Shown here: piece by piece, positions 1-12,300 of the stretch
Layout of the letters: every line of letters starts with the position of its first letter
Position numbering within the stretch: position 1 is the stretch's first letter
Assembly: GCA_029706075.1 (NCBI GenBank)
Contig: JAINUG010000085.1
Span: 3,592,892-3,656,891 of the forward strand
Direction of reading: 5' to 3'
Source of the DNA: Aldrovandia affinis
Taxonomy: Eukaryota > Chordata > Actinopteri > Notacanthiformes > Halosauridae
Length of the DNA stretch: 64,000 nt
Notes under the pieces: model-generated
Told to the model about the DNA's origin: nothing
The model's input: the letters and a program-made list of their open reading frames with translations, nothing else
Databases searched by the model: none
Position numbers and translations under genes: made by a program

Positions 1-243
1 GCTTTACAACTACAATGACTGGTCTGCATAGGAAATATGTTCACAGTAACAAATCAGATTTTTTTTGGCTTACTAATAGAATGTCATTTTAATTCGTTTT
101 CAGTTCTAGTCTGATTTATAGTTAATTTCCTAGAGGCAAACCAAATCTATGCTTGCCGTGATGTGAAAACCAAATCACATAAACATGATTAAAATGGGGC
201 AGGGTACAACACATTTTCATGCACTTGTCTGAAGGCTAACTTA

Positions 244-297
244 ACTTGTTGCTTAGATAGATCCTTTATTTGTCATTGTAACACGTACAACGAAATT
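244..297. repeat. Possible interspersed-repeat tail
   Basis: The stretch around CCTTTATTTGTCATTG and ACAACGAAATTG resembles a tail motif common in fish interspersed repeats (a TTTATTGTCATT...CAATGAAATTG type). It is recognised from memory only, with no target duplication found. The family is not assigned. Confidence 0.3.
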
Positions 298-651
298 GAA
301 AAAGAAATGCTTCAAAGAGAATGCCGAACTTCAGATGTGAACAGTTTTCATGTGGAACCAGTGATGCATTCTTTAAAAATCAGAAAAGTAGTTCAGTAAA
401 AATGACATTTATTCATAACGTGCCTATTGACATTTAATGTGTAAAGTAAAAATGACATGTAATGACTTAAGTAAAAGGACAGAAAGCAAGCATAACTTTC
501 TCACTTTAAAATGTAGTACTTAAACCAGAAAAACAATGATTTAGTGGTTCAGTGTTTCACTCTCTTTATCTTCTGTTATGAACTCACACGAGTTGTAGCC
601 CCTCTAAAGATCTTCTAAAGGCGTCTTTATGGTCCACCCGTAACGGCGCAG

Positions 652-657
652 TTTATT
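652..657 (-). terminator. ahsa1: Candidate ahsa1 poly(A) signal
   Basis: TTTATT on the plus strand is AATAAA on the minus strand, about 155 bases past the ahsa1 stop codon. Further copies lie at 408-413 and 265-270, so the true 3' end could be any of them. The 1-811 interval is otherwise AT-rich 3' UTR or flank with no other gene that I can see. Confidence 0.45.
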
Positions 658-811
658 CATACTTTGTGTACAGCAGGTGCCAAGCGAACGACTGCACTAC
701 AAACTAAAGCGTTTCAACACATATGACCTGACACTTCTCTTTTCTCTTTACATTTTTAATGGTTTCAAATTTGTATGTCGTACGAGCGGAATAATACAGT
801 ACAGTGTGTCT

Positions 812-3800
812 TCAGTAGAGCCGTGTTCCATAACCGAAAGTCTGCTTGATAGCCTCAAAGTAATATTGCTGCCAGCCATGTTTTGTCCTGTCCTCCTCGC
901 TTGCTGGCACCCCTTTACACTCCAGCTTCAGTTCTGTCTCACCACCACGTTCAACAAAGTTCAGGACGATTGTGGCATAATGTTCTGGGGGAGGAATGTG
1001 TAAACACCATTAAATAAATTAAAGGTTGGATGCCATTGAATTCATGTTGATGTTGATCAAACACCCAGATGCGGAGTATGCAGACCAACTGGAAACATTT
1101 AAAAGGTTGTCAATATGAATGATGAAATGACTCAAAATGAAACATTGCTTACCACAGGGCCAGGTGTTGTACCTCCACTTCATGACAATCTTTTGCTCTG
1201 GAACCTGTGGGGGGAGAATAAAGATAAGCCTGTATTGGGTGGGATTTCATGGGTCTGAGACAACAGATAAGTGTAAGGGAGTGCCCTGCCCTTACCAGCT
1301 CTTGGAACTCTCCAAAGACGTTCCCCTCCAATAGTTGAAACCGTCCCCCCTTCTGTGCATCCACCATGGCTGCTGCATGTGTGAATGCCTGCACCATCTA
1401 CACAGCCAGAAGGGAAAGTTCCATATCTAAACATTCACCAAATGCAGTATAAAAAGTTTTTCATTTTGAATCATAATGCAGTTGTCAAGAGATTTCTTAT
1501 GAAGTAAAAATAAATAAAGACTCCTTTATTTTGCACTGAAATTATTACTGTCATGTTTCTTCACATGATGACAGCCATCATTGATGCAAGAGGAATCAAA
1601 TCCTTTACGAAGAATGCTACATCCTGCAAAAGTAGGTCACAGGACAACAAAGCAAGCAAAAGGACTGAAGCGGAAATGTCCCTAATGAGTTGCATAACTG
1701 TTTCCCTATACGTTTATGTTTTATGTTTAGACTAAGCTGGGAACAACTTTCCTAAAAAAAGGACACTGTAGTTTACCTCTCAGGTAAAATGCGGCACTTT
1801 GGGGTAATAAGGACATATTTATGAAACACAGTGTGTTCTCACTACCTCGCTATGGAACTATGGTTGCTAAGGTGTGTGGTGTTGAGATTTGCACAAACAA
1901 CAAATTTGTGCTGCATGGAACCGTCATGTTTTTAGTGAAAAGAAAGGACTGTGTTCCAATGTTCCAATTGTGTTCATGCCTGTACCACAACATTACACTT
2001 GGTCATGAGGGAAGACATTGTAGCGGGTGCCTACTCACCTCCTGGTTGACAAAAACTCTGTAGAGCTCCTCAGGTGAGGTGAGGAAGGTTTCCTTCAGGC
2101 TGACCTTGCAGGTAGGAATCTTTACTCCAGTGCTGGGTGGGGTAGCGGAGCTGCCGGAGCTAATCTGTACCAAGAGACAATAAGACTTTTGAAAAAAAAA
2201 TTTAAATAATTTAATTTTCCAGTTTTACCCTGTTTTTCTCTCAATTTGGTAGCCAAATCCCCTTTCAATCCCCGTAGTTGACCCTCATAGTTCGCTGCCT
2301 CCTAGTCTGTAATTCCGGTACCACAGAACCACGCTGTGGCCAGCGCTTCCCTCCCCCTCCCTGGACGTTGAAACCACTAGACCACAGAGCCGACTCTGGC
2401 GCGGAGGCACTAGACCACGTGGGAGGCCGCAGACAATAAGACTTGTTAACGGAATTAACCATGATAATTTTAGGTCATATTTAAAGGGTGGAAGTGATAA
2501 AGCGGAGTTCAAACATGGTGCTTGTTATCATGTTGCTTCCTGCTAAAATCTATCCACATAATGTCACAAAGGGGCAAGTAATTATAAGGTGCCACCAGAT
2601 TTAAAATCAATAAGAAAAAAACAAGAAATACTCCCAACTGCTCAGATTTCTCATCAAAATACAAGATACATAAAACCACACTGATGCAACTGTGGCTGGA
2701 CTGCTAAAGGAACATTCACAGATCCATTTTAAATCTATAGTGACACAATTTTATAGACTACCAATTTTTTCATGCATGTCTTCAGACTTTTTCTTTGATT
2801 TTTGACAAGGAAACTGAAGTTAAGTTCTGACTTTTTAATCTAATGCAAATTCAAACTTCATACTCTGAGTTCCACCCAGACACATCAAATCCAAAAATAT
2901 ACTTTACAAAAACGGAAAATACATAAATAAATAAAAAAGTCCATTAGTCTCTCTGAAAGTGCAAAAGCATTTTTCTCCAACTTCACACGGACTACATTAA
3001 AATGCAGAGCCCTATTTGGAATACTTTAGAATTCTGACTGTGTGCATGCATTGGTTTACATGAGTGCAAAAAATATTACCTTTTACAAAAAGTATTTTCA
3101 CCGCACTGACAGATAGAACATGTCTTTATGCAATATTTCTGTCCATCAATATTTTTTTTAAATCTGACAACGGCAAAATAACATCTTAAATAAAAGTAGA
3201 TTAAAAATGTAATGGAATATTAAAAGCAATATTCCAACACTTCTGTATGCTCCTTCCAAATACAAACAAATTGTCTAACTAAAGTAATGATGGAATATTT
3301 GTGTGCTTGTAAATGCAGTATCAATCATTGAACACATTTTAGTTTTCTATCATTGCTACAAAAAATGGCCCACCATACACAGCAGCTACTGAGCTTAATA
3401 TCCAAAATACACAGACAGACTTGGCACAAGTTTTTGGTACAATTCCAGGAGATGCTTTGGTTTCCCAAATTAATTTCTAAATCAATAAACAGTATAAGCT
3501 AGGGAAAGCAATTACAAGAAAACATGCAAACCTGACAGCAGCATTCTTTTGAACCATAAAAGAACATCCATAAAGTAGTCCAAGAATTAACATCAGCAAC
3601 CATCATTCTGACCAAGCAGACACCTTATATTCTGAATGACTCCAGAACCATGACAAGATAAAGCCTGTGTGTATCAGTCAACCAGCTATCCTCTTTTAAC
3701 AATTGCTCTTTAACCAAGGATGAGTGACTGACCACTTCAAACCCTGAGTGAAATCTGATTAGTTCATTTTGCTATTAAAAACAGTATATCACTGTTAGAC

Positions 3801-6800
3801 ACAATGAGTATGTTAGTATGGCACAAGGTAAATTTGCATGCTCAGCACCATTTTAATGCTATTGTAAAGTAATGAATCTTTTATGGATCGTTGCTAGGCT
3901 CCAAGACCATCTGCCAAATACCATATATATTTAGTTTGATTACATAATACATTATAATAGATCGTTCCGTCATTCTGCTTAGACACTTTTTTTTAGGGTG
4001 ACATAGGTTCACATCTACCTGGGTTTTGTCACAGCTTTGGCCGTCCAGGCGGGGGCCTTTCTCTGGTGGGTTTGCATGTTCTTGCACACACCGTTCCCAC
4101 AGTCCAAAGACATGCACGTTAGGGAGGATCTAAATTGCCTGAGTGAATGGTGTGAACTCTGGAAACAAAGAGCCTACGCCCCAATGCATGTTCATTCCAT
4201 TTCAATAGGAAAAAAGATGAGATGAGAAGGTTCACATCCTCAGTGAAATGTCTAAAATAGGTAATCATGCATAATAACAAAGAGTGCCAGGCATTCCATT
4301 TCAATGCAAAAAAACATAAAACTCCTCAGTGAAATGTCTAAAATAGGTAATGGCATAATAATAAAGGTGCCAGGCACCATGGAGATGATTTCACCTGTTT
4401 TGTAACCCTAGCCCCTTCAGCTTTTTCTTCCTTTCGCTGTGAGCGGCGTTTCTGACTCATCTTTGCAAAGCGTCACACTTATCTGAATTAAATCAGAAAT
4501 TAGATTAAATGTGATTTTCTTACTCTTTAAGCACAAATGAATCATAAATGAGATTCAATTTCATTGTCTTACTCGGTAAGCAAGAAAAATTCATAAAACA
4601 TTCATATTTGGTGAAATACATAGCCACTGAAAGCACTTACATCCAAATCCTCCATGTCATTTTCATCTGAGAGGTTTGGAACTTCTATGTTGCCCTTGTA
4701 TTTGTTTCCATTTTTTGATGTTCCTGTCATGAAGAGAAACCCCAGGATAAGTTCTCACATGCTGTAGGCAGAATCAATGACTACTCAGGCGGACCTAGCT
4801 ACACTGTCAGAGGGATTTCTTTTCGGGCTATGCAACACCACCATCTCATTGCCATGGAAACTAGGACTAAGAGTTGGAGAAGACAATACTGTGCCCTATG
4901 ATATTTTCAGGCAATAACAGAGCCTCTATATCTATGCATCCGTCTTTGGAGTAAACTGAAAAAGCTACAGAGGGTGATAGATCACATTACACTTTCAGAT
5001 ACACAGCAAATAAAAACTAACTGTACATTTCATTTTTAACTTGACAAATCAGCTAGCAAGAAATACATACCTTCGAAATTAATTTGAAATGAAGGACTTT
5101 TGGATTGCAGAGCTGAGCTTAACGCTTCTTCAAATGTGTTCTTCAAAGAGCTTTTCTTCCTATGTACACCCTTCCCTCTCTTTTAACACTTTAGAATCTC
5201 ATATCATAAAATACACCCAGAGTGGATGCAGAGCCTCCGCTAGAATATGCCTCCATCTCACGACATCTTGGAGCTTGAAGCCAGTTTAACAGACGTGTGT
5301 AACTCACCAGTCCACGTGGCCTTGATGCCCCACTCATAGAAGAATATGAGCTTCCCTTTGCGGTTGTTGATGGAGGCCTCTCCCTCCAGCTTGCTGACCT
5401 CCGTGACCTCACAGCTTCCCTCGTCATTTTCCACATGCAGCCCCATAAGCAGCTCCTTCAGCTTGTCTGATGACCAGTTGGTTACGTCCCTCTCAGTCCT
5501 GCAGGAAACAACCAGGAAAAGTGTGTGAGAGAACTCGTGGATAAAGTCATGGGAAAGACAGGTAAAGGGGATCACTGGTGGCTGTTCAATTTGGCAAAAA
5601 AGTAGACACAGAAATCTTTCATACAAATGATGGATTGAATTAAAAGAGGTGGCGGCCTATTTGACAGGTATGCGAATGACAAAACTTGGGAGAACATCAT
5701 AGGATCAGACGCAGTCAAGTCATTGAAGGCCAAGCCACTTGTTCTTCCTTTTCAGCACATTGACTATATTGACAAGTAAACAATAGTATACACTGATGAG
5801 ATGCATTTGTTCATATTTAAAACCAAACCTGAACATCCACTGTACTTAAAAAATACTTTCCTAAATCCATAATGTCATCTGATATCTACACCACGGTTTA
5901 ATGCGGAGGACCACAAGTACAAGACATTTCTGTCAATTGACATCAACAGAGGGTGGGATTTTTTTTTAAATCTCCATGAGCCTTACATGTCTAACATTGA
6001 ACTGGAGGTTTACGTACAACAGATTTGGACTATTCCCTTATTAGTTTATCAGTGGTGACGTCTATTTTCCCATCTGAAAATGCACCCTTTTAGAACTGGA
6101 ATGCATTCCTGCTCCTAATGAGCATACAGCACAAAAATACCATCCCCTTCATCTGTTTGTCCGGTCTCACCCGAATCATGAACTCTGGAAATAGCCCCAT
6201 CTGTCCAATCACACTGGCGTAGTATCTGCCAGATGCTTGAAAATACAAATGGTATTCAATCAAACACAATTTAGTAGAATATACCTAGGGTTACCACACA
6301 AAACTGGATTTATATTTTCAATTACTTTTCCATGACAGTGTTAAGACAAATACATGATTTTGAAGTATTGTTTTAGTCAAATGGCTGTGAAACTGGTCTA
6401 CTTTGATGATGGAATTGCAGATTGAAATACCTTTTGAGACACGTATATCTCAAGAAAGACGTTTTCAACGTTAAAAGTTACTCACATACACAAAACATAG
6501 GCCTATAGGCTACTCTCTGTACATCTATAAAATACAATCTGTAAATTCACTCTGCATGCCAAATTATTGATATCAAAATGATTAAAAAAAACAACAACAA
6601 AGTAACAACTCAATAGTAAAATAGACAATAATATTTGAATCTTCTGGTGTTATGAGTTACCAATGGTCCAGAAAGAAATGGCATCCATTAAGTTTTTTTT
6701 TAACATGTTGGCTTTTTTTTACTATTGGCTGAAATAGTATCACATGTGCACATGCTTTTCCGTGTTGCCAGATGGGTGGAATTTTATTACTCGAAATCTG

Positions 6801-8207
6801 CAATACAAATTTGAAGACTTCCCCAATACGCTATTTTAAAATCTCCCATCTATCATTGACTTCCCCAATTGATTTTTCAAAACCCCATTGGCAACTATAT
6901 GAACAGATGCGGTTATTGGTAGAAGTAGATCTGACCAGATGATGTTATTGGTTGCAGTAGGTAATTAAACATTAGGAGAAGCAGAAAATGCAGAAGAAGA
7001 ATAAGCAGAAGAAGCAAAAGAAGAAGAAGAAAACTGTTTGGGGATTTATTGTGTGGCGGTGTGGATTTCTATCTGAATTCTATGTTTAAATATGGGCATT
7101 GTAGTTGTTTCTGTGCCAGAAAATGAGGATTAGCCAATTAGATGATTAAATGGTTAGGTTGAGACAGTTCAACTGGGAATTTTGCCAAGACAGCTGGGTT
7201 AGCTTTGATGTGTCAGTGTGCCCACCAGTTGATTGGCATATACAAGGTCTAGAGGGAAGATTTCCCCTTTATATCCCATGTTCAATTTAAATACTATAAA
7301 TATTACATGGAGGTCACCAATATAAGCACAAACCAAGCCCTGGCGATGTGTAACCAATCTGCTAATATAATCATATTTCCTTCTGTAACTACCCTTCTGA
7401 AACCCAGTCTTGCTTATATATGCCATATAGCCAAATTGTACAATGAATGGATGCTACCGTATCATAAGATATCATTAAGCTTGCAGCTTGTGCGTGGTAT
7501 CCAAATGTGCTATTTGTATAGATTACCCAATAGGACGATAATATCTCATATCTGATCAAAAGAATGATACAAAACCATGACGTGCAACAATATCTTACAT
7601 CATGGCTGCAGTGCAAACGCAATCCCTCGTGCGTCGGATTTTTTATTCCACTTTCAACTGCGCTAACCTAAAACGCTAGCTACAAAGCCTAATCATTACT
7701 TTGTATTTATTTAATCTCATTTCATATTTACATTGTGTGCCTTATATTTTAGTCATATTTTAAGTATTTTGTCCAATCCACGGTTATAACGTTACAGTTG
7801 ATTGCTAACTAATTGGGTGGAATGGAAACGCTGTCCCAAAGTATCAAGCAATGGCGAACTAGTTATTTTATCATATTCTGCTGACAAAACCTTTGCTGAA
7901 AATCATCCAAGAAAATATAGCCTGGGAAGCATCCTACATCACCTGGTCCAGTAACGCCTGGTCTCGCTTAACGAGGCTACATGGCTAACGTTAGCCATGC
8001 TGCTAGACAGCTCCAATATTTGATCAGCTGTGATTGAGGTATCTTGCCAGATATATAGAATTTTACACCATATGCTGAATAGCTGGCTGCCGATAATATC
8101 ACGACGACAGCCACTGTGTTTTCTCACCAGTGCCAGTTGTTGACGTTGGTCGCGTCGGCTCTCTCCTCCACAATCCAGCGAGGGTCCCCTTCTCCCCATT
8201 TAGCCAT
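812..8207 (-). CDS. ahsa1: AHSA1, activator of HSP90 ATPase (spliced, frame broken in one exon)
   Basis: AHSA1 stimulates the ATPase of cytosolic HSP90. Its N-terminal domain binds the HSP90 middle domain and its C-terminal START-like domain contacts the HSP90 N-domains. Exons in transcription order, by GT-AG sites and match to the remembered vertebrate protein: 8207-8128 (MAKWGEGDPRW, IVEERADATNVNNWH), 5498-5308 (NWSSDKLKELL, GEASINNRKGKLIFFYEW), 4723-4641 (VPNLSDENDMEDLD), 4482-4395 (ISVTLCKDESETPL, broken), 2164-2039 (GVKIPTC, KETFLTSPEELYRVF), 1397-1296 (VQAFTHAAAMVDAQKGGRF), 1204-1153 (KIVMKWRYNTWPC), 984-812 (GWQQYYFEAIKQTFGYG, stop). The start is the conserved ATG of the family. Every junction is in phase except around 4395-4482, where an 88-bp exon sits between two phase-0 boundaries. 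The exons total 895 bp, about 298 codons against about 338 in human, and the TQGMILPT-type segment is missing. Identity is certain. Function of this allele or copy is doubtful. Confidence 0.95.
2189..2430 (-). mobile_element. tRNA-Glu-type SINE (family A), with 14-bp target duplication
   Basis: A reverse-oriented copy of a SINE family present at least six more times in the window. Shared blocks are the TCTCAATTTGGTAGCCAA tail region, the GGACGTTG and GAGCCGACTCTGGCGC blocks, and the ACCACGTGGGAGGCC head. It is flanked by perfect 14-bp direct repeats AGACAATAAGACTT at 2175-2188 and 2431-2444. The copy is internally shortened relative to the one at 33528. It lies in an ahsa1 intron, with its tail-side duplication only about ten bases from the splice acceptor of the 2164-2039 exon. 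Confidence 0.85.
4030..4165 (+). mobile_element. Fragment of SINE-like family B
   Basis: It shares blocks with the full copy at 40649-41018 in the opposite orientation: GGCGGGGGCCTTTCT, GGGTTTGCATGTTCT, CCACAGTCCAAAGACATGCA, ATCTAAATTGCCTG and GAGTGAATGGTGTG. Both head and tail are missing, so this is a degraded internal fragment. It lies in the ahsa1 intron downstream of the broken exon. Confidence 0.75.
4190..4378. repeat. Imperfect two-copy tandem duplication
   Basis: Two adjacent copies of about 86-97 bp share ATTCCATTTCAAT, CCTCAGTGAAATGTCTAAAA, TAGGTAAT, ATAATAA and GTGCCAGGCA. The CCTCAGTGAAATG blocks begin at 4238 and 4324. The second copy ends 17 bases from the donor side of the broken ahsa1 exon, so the locus has been locally rearranged. 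Confidence 0.8.
4395..4482 (-). pseudogene. ahsa1: ahsa1 exon with frameshift and apparent internal deletion
   Basis: The acceptor (CAG before 4482) opens in phase 0 and reads ISVTLCKDESETPLTA, the expected continuation of ahsa1. The same frame then meets TGA and TAG. In the next frame the exon reads KEEKAEGARVTKQ up to a good donor (CAG|GTGAAA at 4395), and that frame is the one needed to enter the 2164-2039 exon in phase 0. The exon therefore behaves like the start of one expected segment joined to the end of a later linker segment. About 40 codons are absent, including the conserved TQGMILPT region, and 88 bp is not a multiple of 3. A real deletion, a decaying duplicate and an assembly collapse would look alike here. 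Confidence 0.75.
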
Positions 8208-8678
8208 GGTTGTTCAAACGGGGAAAAACGCCTACTACTAGCTAGAAATAATCCGACCGTGGCTAAACAGGTATGTTCAGAACTAAAATGGAAAAAGTTC
8301 AATTCAATGTGTGGCAAATTGTAAATGGACTGGCAGCAGCGTATCGCCGTAAAGCGTACTGCCGGTCACAGTCTTGGTCACCCAGTACTTTTTCTAGAAT
8401 AGTCTCGATCGCTTTTTAACTTCGACTGTAGAAATGACTGGAAACGGAATTGTGTCTAAACCCGAGTGTCCCATTGAAATATTTCCTCCCCAACCTCACA
8501 GCACTGCAGATACATGCTATTTTTAATTTAAAAGAGCTTCTGTACATAAATGGAAATATGTAAGAAAAAACAACTGGCCTATTGTTTGATTGATGTGAAT
8601 AATCAACAAATATTCTTCAGGACGAATCGCAAACGCATCTTATATGGGACCTTTTTTTAGTTTGACAGGTTCTTGTAT

Positions 8679-8696
8679 ACTACAACTCCCAATAAT
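8679..8696 (+). promoter_or_regulatory. ZNF143/THAP11-like motif 1
   Basis: ACTACAACTCCCAATAAT matches the first 13 bases of the well-known ACTACAAYTCCCAGMATGC promoter motif and diverges in the last part. It lies in the divergent promoter. Binding is inferred. Confidence 0.6.
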
Positions 8697-8806
8697 AATT
8701 TCATGTTCCCAAGAGAAACAAGGAAGTGATGCGGAATGATGCATGGGATTTGACGTTTCATTCTATTCATTCAGTGTACCATTATATTACTGGTTTATTG
8801 AAAACT

Positions 8807-8829
8807 ACTACATTTCCCAGAGTGAATGC
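8807..8829 (+). promoter_or_regulatory. ZNF143/THAP11-like motif 2
   Basis: ACTACATTTCCCAGAGTG followed by AATGC resembles the ZNF143/THAP11 (SBS) motif, with the core TTCCCAGA intact. It has the same orientation as motif 1, 128 bases further on, and is close to the expected vipas39 transcription start. Confidence 0.6.
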
Positions 8830-8883
8830 AATGCTGTGTCATGTGACCGCAGACCCCTTTACCGTGACGATTGTTATTTCAAG
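8830..8883 (+). other. vipas39: Probable vipas39 5' UTR exon (3' part)
   Basis: A consensus donor TTTCAAG|GTAAGA follows 8883, just upstream of vipas39. The first coding exon opens at a TTTCAG acceptor directly before its ATG (9385), so a non-coding first exon is required. The left edge is unknown; 8830 is only a placeholder after the motif. Confidence 0.5.
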
Positions 8884-9384
8884 GTAAGAAGGGACTCTAT
8901 TTCCCCCCACATAATGATAAATAGAATGGTTATTTAGGATTTATCTCCGAACTTCATGTCAGTAACAAAATACGTTTCGTGATTATTATGCGCTTGCATT
9001 GCCAGTAATGTAACATTATTTGCTAACGATAGTTGGTTTGCTATCTCAATCTCAGTCTCAAATAAAAATGTAATTATGGGTCTGTGTAACCGAGCTAACA
9101 GCTGTAATAGGAAAGGAACTAGCACCAACTACGTTAACTCGTCATATCACGAATTTGAAAACACTGTCAAGAGGATTTATTGTTTTTAAACGGTACTATG
9201 TAGCTAACCAGCTCATTGAGTTAATGAATTCAGTCCTGGCTAGCTGGCTAACTTGCTTTTTTAGAGCGTGAAAATGATAATACTTCATGCTGTAGCTAGT
9301 GTCGTTATTGATTAAATAATTATTGGATATGTTTCGACGTGATATAAATGATCAAATGCCAACGAAGTATTATTTGCCTTTCAG

Positions 9385-12300
9385 ATGATAAGAAGTAAAC
9401 CTGACGAGGAGGAATACTGGCACAGTTCGAAGTTCAGTGCCTTCACGTTCGATGACGATGATGACGATTTTTCTCGGGTATGAACCCTGAGACAATTTCA
9501 GAGTAAAGCCAAGCATTGTCACTATTTATACGGCAACATTGAGTAGAGATTAATATTTAAGTTTGTATGCAAGCACTTACAGTATTCACGGTGTTCACTG
9601 GAGGGCTAATTATTTTGTTGAAAAATTAATGTAGGAAGGATTGCATTAAGTAATTTATGTATTAATGTATGTTTTTGCACTTGCTTGCAGCTAAAGGAAT
9701 CTAAACGAGCTGTTAACAGTATTCCCCTTTTGGATGATGATGAGGATGAAGATGAGGTGGAGAAGGTCAGCTGGAGCGGAGAGCCTGTCGGAAGTATGCA
9801 AGCACTCTTCAGTAGCAACATACTCTCAACCATAATGTGACTGAGGGTCTTTTGCACCTTAGTCTTACAAACTTACAGAACAGCCTGGCTATGTGTTTGC
9901 AGGTATCTCCTGGTCTATTAAGGAGACTGCATCAAGCAACCAATCAGTGGTGCGGGATCAGGCATTCCCTAAGATTGACACAGCCCCATCGTTGACCAAA
10001 CAGGGTTCCAGCTACTCCCTTAGCTCCCTCTTCAAAGGTACAGTACCCTGTTCTCTGTTGTTGGACTTACCATTTGGCTGAATATTTCCCATGTCAAACA
10101 AGTGAAACAAGTTAGCTAAGTTATACTCTGAAGCAGATTGGTTGCATGTCTTATTCCAAGAATGTGTGCAAAGGCCTGTAGTGCACTTGATTTGTGCTCA
10201 CAAGCCACTCCTAGATTCATGTTACCATTGAAATGTGATGAGGTGCTCAGATAGAATTTGGAGTAGTCCAAGCAGAGATAAACTTTTGATGATTTAATCA
10301 GCCCATCCTAGATCTAACTGCATCTCAGTTTTTAGGAAGGAGCAAAACTGGGAGCTTCCAGTCCTTTTCAGAATGTAAGTATCATTGTGTGGTCACTATA
10401 TAGATACACACCTGTACCTGCGTACCCGTTGAATAAGTCATTAAATAAATATTTAATTATATTGCATAGGTCTTGGTGAAGCATCCACCAGAAGTTTTGC
10501 ACCTGAGCTGCGGAAGCCAAAATCTGAATACAAGGTAAATATAACCTGCGTCATAGGAGTAATATGCTTATGTGGATTAGGTAAGCAAAACTAAGAAGAA
10601 GCTTCTAAAATCTGAGAAGTCTTGAGTCCAAGGAACTACAAAATTTTGGTATTTTCATAGCCAACATTTTATTAATTATAAGCTTGGACTGTATGTTATC
10701 AAACAGTTATTTATAGGATGTGACAGTTGTGATATGAATCTGTTACAGCCTATTTTTAGGCTGGTTAGATCCAATCAGGAGCCAAAGAATGCTTCCGAAA
10801 TGCACCTCTGGTCCGGTAGTGGTTTTGAAATGAGTATGTATGAGTAGGTTTATTGGGATCCATTAACGCTCCTGCTGCCGTTGTTGTGACAGGACTATGT
10901 CAGTGATTGGACTCCAGAGGAGACCGTGAGGAGGATGCGGAGAGGGAAGGTAGAACGTTTATCATTCATTTATTTTTTACTACATAAAAGTCTCCCACTG
11001 ACCCATAGCCAGCCAGAGCACTTGACCTTAGAGCATTGAAGTCACATTTGGATAAGAATGGCTCGTCAGACACAACATTACAAAGCATGCCACAGTCATT
11101 TGTGCAATATGCATTATAATCATTCCAGATCAGTACAAAATATTATCTCATATTGAATTATCTCATTAACTTAGACAAGTTCCTTCACAATGTTTCAATC
11201 TAGTCAAATTTAGTTTTGACAGTGATACTGCACAATTCAGACTATAAGGGTTTGTAAGGCGTGTGTGTACGGTACTTAGCAGGAGTTCAATAGACAGAAT
11301 GCTGGACAGTGTTCCACAGAGGCACTGGTGGTAATTTATGTGCAGAGGTATTTGAAACCTCCCCCTTGGAAAAATATGCACAGTGTTTTAGCTATTGAAT
11401 TCATTATCGATCTCCTGTTACAAGCTATAAGCTACAGTTCCACAATGGGTCAGTCACAGAATCTCCTTGTTCCACTAGTTTGTTCAGTCTGCGTGTTCTG
11501 TGTGTGTTGTAATTGTTTCGTTAAAAGGCTTACTCCCTGGAGACATTCCGATCTTTGAAGGACAAACTCCTGCTCCTGGATGAAGCAGTTTGTGCCCTAG
11601 ATGGAAATGTCATTACGGCGGTAAGACACGGGTGCCTTAATCTTTGACCTTTTCTTTTTGTTAATATTGTGAAGTGCATTTTAGATGTTTCCTGGACGTT
11701 GTATGCTTACAGTGTGAGGCCTGTCTCTGCAGGTTTTAATCTATTTGAAGAGGTCATTAAGTAAAGGTGAGACGTTTTCCTATTTTTTGGGTCACTGGTG
11801 TGGGTCATTTTCCCACGCAATCTTCTTTTTTAGTTGCGTATGTATCTGTATCGTTTTTTGCACACACAGAAGGTGGATCACTGCATACAGTATATAAGGC
11901 TGTCTTATTTACTGTTCTACCATTTTATTTAATACGCCACCTGTCCTCTTGCAGAAGTCCTCTCAAGAGAATTGATGTCAAGGGAAATAGCTCTCCGGCA
12001 CTATATTCACTATCTGAAGGAAGTGGGAGAACAGAAGCTTCTACTGGATCTTCTCAAGTAAGTTATTATTTTGTTTTCATTTGCTGTTGTGTAACGGGGG
12101 TTAGGTCTGCTGCGGGTTTCAAACCATGGCCGTAACTGGGCCGCTCCAAACAACAAGAGGTACGATTAGCCCTGAGCTAAGGACCAAGGTCCCCAGCCAA
12201 GGGAACTAATCATAATCTTATTGCTTCTCAAATGGTGACGACATTCTGTAGCGGACATTCACGTGCTAACTGAAGCCTCTGAACTCAGCTACATTTGCTG

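Larger units (their letters stand above)
8208..8883. promoter_or_regulatory. Head-to-head ahsa1/vipas39 promoter interval
   Basis: The ahsa1 start codon (8207, leftward) and the probable first vipas39 exon (ending 8883, rightward) are under 700 bases apart, so the two genes very probably share a bidirectional promoter. The interval holds two ZNF143/THAP11-like motifs and a TTGACGTTTC element near 8749. AHSA1 and VIPAS39 are also divergent neighbours in human, so the arrangement is old. Confidence 0.75.

Noticed and set aside
12085-12230. Possible additional SINE (GCGGGTTTCAAACCATGGCC region)
   Set aside because: It has a B-box-like look but no second copy, no A-box and no flanking repeat in the window.
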